Position numbers and translations under genes: made by a program | Part shown: piece by piece, positions 42,992-45,121 of the stretch | How positions within the stretch are numbered: the first letter of the stretch is position 1 | Layout: the number at the start of each line of letters is the position of its first letter | Assembly: GCA_964627125.1 (NCBI GenBank) | Contig: CAZVJQ010000011.1 | Coordinates: 1 to 45,121 of the forward strand | Direction: 5' to 3' | Source of the DNA: Fastidiosipila sp964627125 | Lineage (GTDB): Bacteria; Bacillota; Clostridia; Saccharofermentanales; Fastidiosipilaceae | DNA length: 45,121 bases | Notes under the pieces: model-generated | Seen by the model: only the letters and a program-made list of their open reading frames with translations | Database searches by the model: none | Told to the model about the DNA's origin: nothing

Positions 42992-44149
42992 TTACCATTG
43001 TTCTTTATGTTGTAGATAAACAAGTCTCTGGACTCTATCTTTAACAGCTTCTGCGAGGACATGTTTCCTATTGGGATCTACTTTATCCATATAAGTATTT
43101 GAATAGATTTCTAATAAATCACTAGTTAAGTTACCTAGTCGGTCAAAGTCATACCTTCTCAACCTTACTAATTTAATCTGGTCATAATGAGTTCTAGCAA
43201 ACGGCATAGCTCTTGGAACCGCCTTCATTATATAATCAGTTTCTGTATGTCTATGCATTGAGTTACCATGGTCGAAAAGTGGTGCTAATTTAGTGAAATT
43301 AAGTGTATTTACATCTCTTATTAGAGCAATATTTCTCTGGTGTCTATCTTCATTGGCTATCAAATAATCTAGAATAATCATATCTTCTAGACGTCTTCTT
43401 ATATCTTCAACACCTGCAGCTTGAGCTAATCTAATTAATCTATGGAAATCATGTGTAGAGTTCCATTCTTTGTCAAAAGCCGTAAACTCCTTGAGTGTAA
43501 TCAACTCTGAATTCTCATCAATCATGTTTCTACAAGCAGAAACTGTAGTTCCTGCAAACTCTTCTGACCAATATTCAACATGGTCAAAACTCATCATACT
43601 TGCGACTTTAGCAGCAAATATCTCATTTGCAGTTTCTTCAAATAAAGGAGCTGAATTAGCCTTCAGTAATATTAATTCACCTTCTCTTTTAACCCAAGTC
43701 TTCTTGAGGAATCCATCAGTAACAGCATCTGCTGATTTCCAAGATTTAACATCATTTCTTTGTTCGAAAATTACTTCACCTAAATCTGTATCAAGCTCAT
43801 TATTGAAATAGTTGATCTCATCCCAAGTGATATCATCGCCTTCTTCTCTAAACCAATATTGATCTATTGCATTTAAACCATAGTTTTCCAACATAATGTC
43901 ATCAATATCATTAATGTTTAAAGTAGAAAGTAATTTATCTAGATTTTGTCTATATTCTGGTTGACGTCTGTGTCTTAGCCATTCTCTAAAATCTTTAAGA
44001 TTTACTTCATTTCTCGCTTGCTTATAGCCAACATTAACAGGTAAAAACTCAGGATTGTATAAGTCTAAAGATGAGTTTAATTCTAGAGGTTCTAAGCTCA
44101 TGTCTAGTTTAAAGACAGGGACATTTTTATTCATAAAGGTATAAATCAT
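42992..44149 (-). CDS. HipA-like (CtkA-type) kinase domain protein
   Basis: 385 residues. The C-terminal half has the HipA/PI3K-like kinase core: ATP-binding Lys163 in LILLKANS, an acidic helix EETANEIFAAKVAS, the catalytic LDYLIANEDRHQRN with Asp268 and Asn273, and the metal-binding LAPLFDHGNS with Asp293. The N-terminal 120 residues (LNAIDQYWF and ITWDEINYFNNEL) are typical of stand-alone HipA-like proteins in Bacillota. No HipB-like antitoxin gene is adjacent on either side. Target and role are unknown; a toxin, a phage-defence or a housekeeping kinase are all possible. AAGGAG lies six bases before the ATG. Confidence 0.8.
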   Translation of the reverse strand: MIYTFMNKNVPVFKLDMSLEPLELNSSLDLYNPEFLPVNVGYKQARNEVNLKDFREWLRHRRQPEYRQNLDKLLSTLNINDIDDIMLENYGLNAIDQYWFREEGDDITWDEINYFNNELDTDLGEVIFEQRNDVKSWKSADAVTDGFLKKTWVKREGELILLKANSAPLFEETANEIFAAKVASMMSFDHVEYWSEEFAGTTVSACRNMIDENSELITLKEFTAFDKEWNSTHDFHRLIRLAQAAGVEDIRRRLEDMIILDYLIANEDRHQRNIALIRDVNTLNFTKLAPLFDHGNSMHRHTETDYIMKAVPRAMPFARTHYDQIKLVRLRRYDFDRLGNLTSDLLEIYSNTYMDKVDPNRKHVLAEAVKDRVQRLVYLQHKEQW

Positions 44150-44226
44150 ACATAACTCCTTAGTGCTTTAGATTAATTTTACCTTATAAATCAACAAAAA
44201 GTGATTATAAAACTCATTAAGTAAAT

Positions 44227-45121
44227 TTAGTAGACTGTACCAAATTCAAAACCTTCATTTCTAAGGGCATTAACAATCTCTGGTAGAGCCTCACGAGTTA
44301 CTTTGCTATTAGGTGTATCGTGCATTAATACAACTATTGTTGAAGGAGAACCATAATTGTGCCAATGTTTGAGTATTGCATCAACTTGTTCTTCAACAGT
44401 TTGATTTTTACTAGGACCTACAGCATCATCATTTAAAGTATTCCACCCAAGACTGACAACACCATATGACCTAAGAATTTCTTCACCATTCTCAATACCT
44501 CCCCAAGTAGAACCACCTGGATGTCTCCATAGATTACTGATAAAATCATCACCCAAAACATGTCTGAATAATCTATCTGTTCTTAAGAATTGTCTTTCAA
44601 TTTCAGCCGGATTTACCTGCTTCGATGGATAAAGCAAATTATAATCATGATTATAAGAATGGTTAGCAATAGAATGGCCCTCATCTACCATACGCTGTAA
44701 CAAATATGAATTTCCTTGATTAATCGAGTTGCCTACGATAAAGAATGTAGCAGGGATAGATAGTTCTTCTAAATCATCTAGTAGATCACAGGTGCTTCCA
44801 ATACTTATGCCATCATCATAAGTTAAGAAAGCCATCTTCTTACCATCTAGCAACGGTTCTTTTGTATACATAGCATTTATTACTTCGATAGCAGAATATG
44901 AATATTCATAACCTTCATGTGACGAGGCTAATTCTCCCTTTACTCTATTGGAGACTGAAATTTCATCATCAGAATATCGTCTAATTGATAGATTCTTTTC
45001 TTTTATCTCCTCTTCCGATGGTATCTTAATAGTCTCACCAACGTTAAGACCATCATCTATAGTCTTATCATTGTAAGTAATCAAGAACTCATGTCTAATA
45101 CCATACTTTTGCGCAATTCCC
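44227..45121 (-). CDS. LysM and polysaccharide deacetylase (NodB) protein, N-terminus beyond window
   Basis: The frame runs off the window at 45121. The visible N-terminal part is a LysM repeat (GIAQKYGIRHEFLITYN to LNVGETIKIPS), which binds peptidoglycan or chitin. A linker leads to the NodB domain: motif 1 TYDDGIS, motif 2 HSYNHDYN (metal His), motif 3 RHPGG and the catalytic His of VLMHD. This combination suggests a cell-wall N-acetylglucosamine or N-acetylmuramic acid deacetylase that protects against lysozyme (inference). A TTG at 45082-45084 lies inside the LysM fold and is not a credible start. No clear terminator follows in the 77-base gap to the HipA-like gene. Confidence 0.88.
   Translation of the reverse strand, partial: GIAQKYGIRHEFLITYNDKTIDDGLNVGETIKIPSEEEIKEKNLSIRRYSDDEISVSNRVKGELASSHEGYEYSYSAIEVINAMYTKEPLLDGKKMAFLTYDDGISIGSTCDLLDDLEELSIPATFFIVGNSINQGNSYLLQRMVDEGHSIANHSYNHDYNLLYPSKQVNPAEIERQFLRTDRLFRHVLGDDFISNLWRHPGGSTWGGIENGEEILRSYGVVSLGWNTLNDDAVGPSKNQTVEEQVDAILKHWHNYGSPSTIVVLMHDTPNSKVTREALPEIVNALRNEGFEFGTVY

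Noticed and set aside
45085..45121. A TTG start at 45084 for the deacetylase
   Set aside because: The frame stays open to the window edge and encodes the first part of a LysM domain.

Overview
The window is a gene-dense, AT-rich bacterial chromosome segment. It holds about 46 protein genes, three tRNAs and no rRNA, CRISPR array, transposase or integrase. Several things point to a Gram-positive Bacillota, most likely of the Clostridia type: RNase Y (rny), an Asp23/AmaP/DUF2273 envelope-stress module, PgpH and PhoH, LspA, paired DUF881 proteins, a ParE/ParC pair of clostridial style, AGGAGG-like ribosome binding sites, TTGACA/TATAAT promoters and frequent TTG or GTG starts. The exact taxon cannot be read from the sequence. 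There is one 100-base run of N at 15629-15728.

Layout. From 1 to 1850, a partial zinc-binding lipoprotein (znuA, minus) diverges from endonuclease III (nth, plus) across a control region with two strong inverted repeats. From 1849 to 7666 run minus-strand genes: thyA-folA, a comEA-like gene, a NadD-YqeK fusion with rsfS, and a membrane protein with prfB. From 7667 to 8283 lies a plus-strand tRNA cluster (CAU, Tyr, Leu) with a consensus promoter, followed by two plus-strand genes: an M1 aminopeptidase and a PD-(D/E)XK/DinG-type helicase. From 13535 to the end every gene is on the minus strand.

The long minus-strand part reads, in transcription order from right to left: a partial LysM-polysaccharide deacetylase; a HipA-like kinase; a 51-codon cysteine-containing gene coupled to a DsbA-like oxidoreductase; fhs with a DUF2185 gene; parE-parC-pcp-yqeG; efp; asp23-amaP-DUF2273-nusB-xseA-xseB; nadK-argR-recN-rluA family; rny; a secreted NlpC/P60-like unknown; lspA-rluD-DUF881-DUF881; and phoH-pgpH-ybeY/era-recO.

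Working together, these genes cover thymidylate and folate one-carbon supply (thyA, folA, fhs), NAD synthesis and phosphorylation (nadD, nadK), DNA repair (nth, recO, recN, xseAB, helicase), ribosome maturation and translation (ybeY-era, rsfS, rluD, prfB, efp, tRNAs), RNA decay (rny), c-di-AMP and Ap4A turnover (pgpH, yqeK) and envelope upkeep. Many neighbours overlap by a few bases, and four pairs share a TAATG stop/start, so translational coupling is common.

The most unusual items are an apparent YbeY-Era single polypeptide with an acidic insert at the assembly gap, the small Cys-X6-Cys gene coupled to a DsbA-like protein, the palindromic znuA/nth control region, an endonuclease III lacking one Fe-S cysteine, and an XseB with a long acidic N-terminal extension and a second, well-placed internal start.
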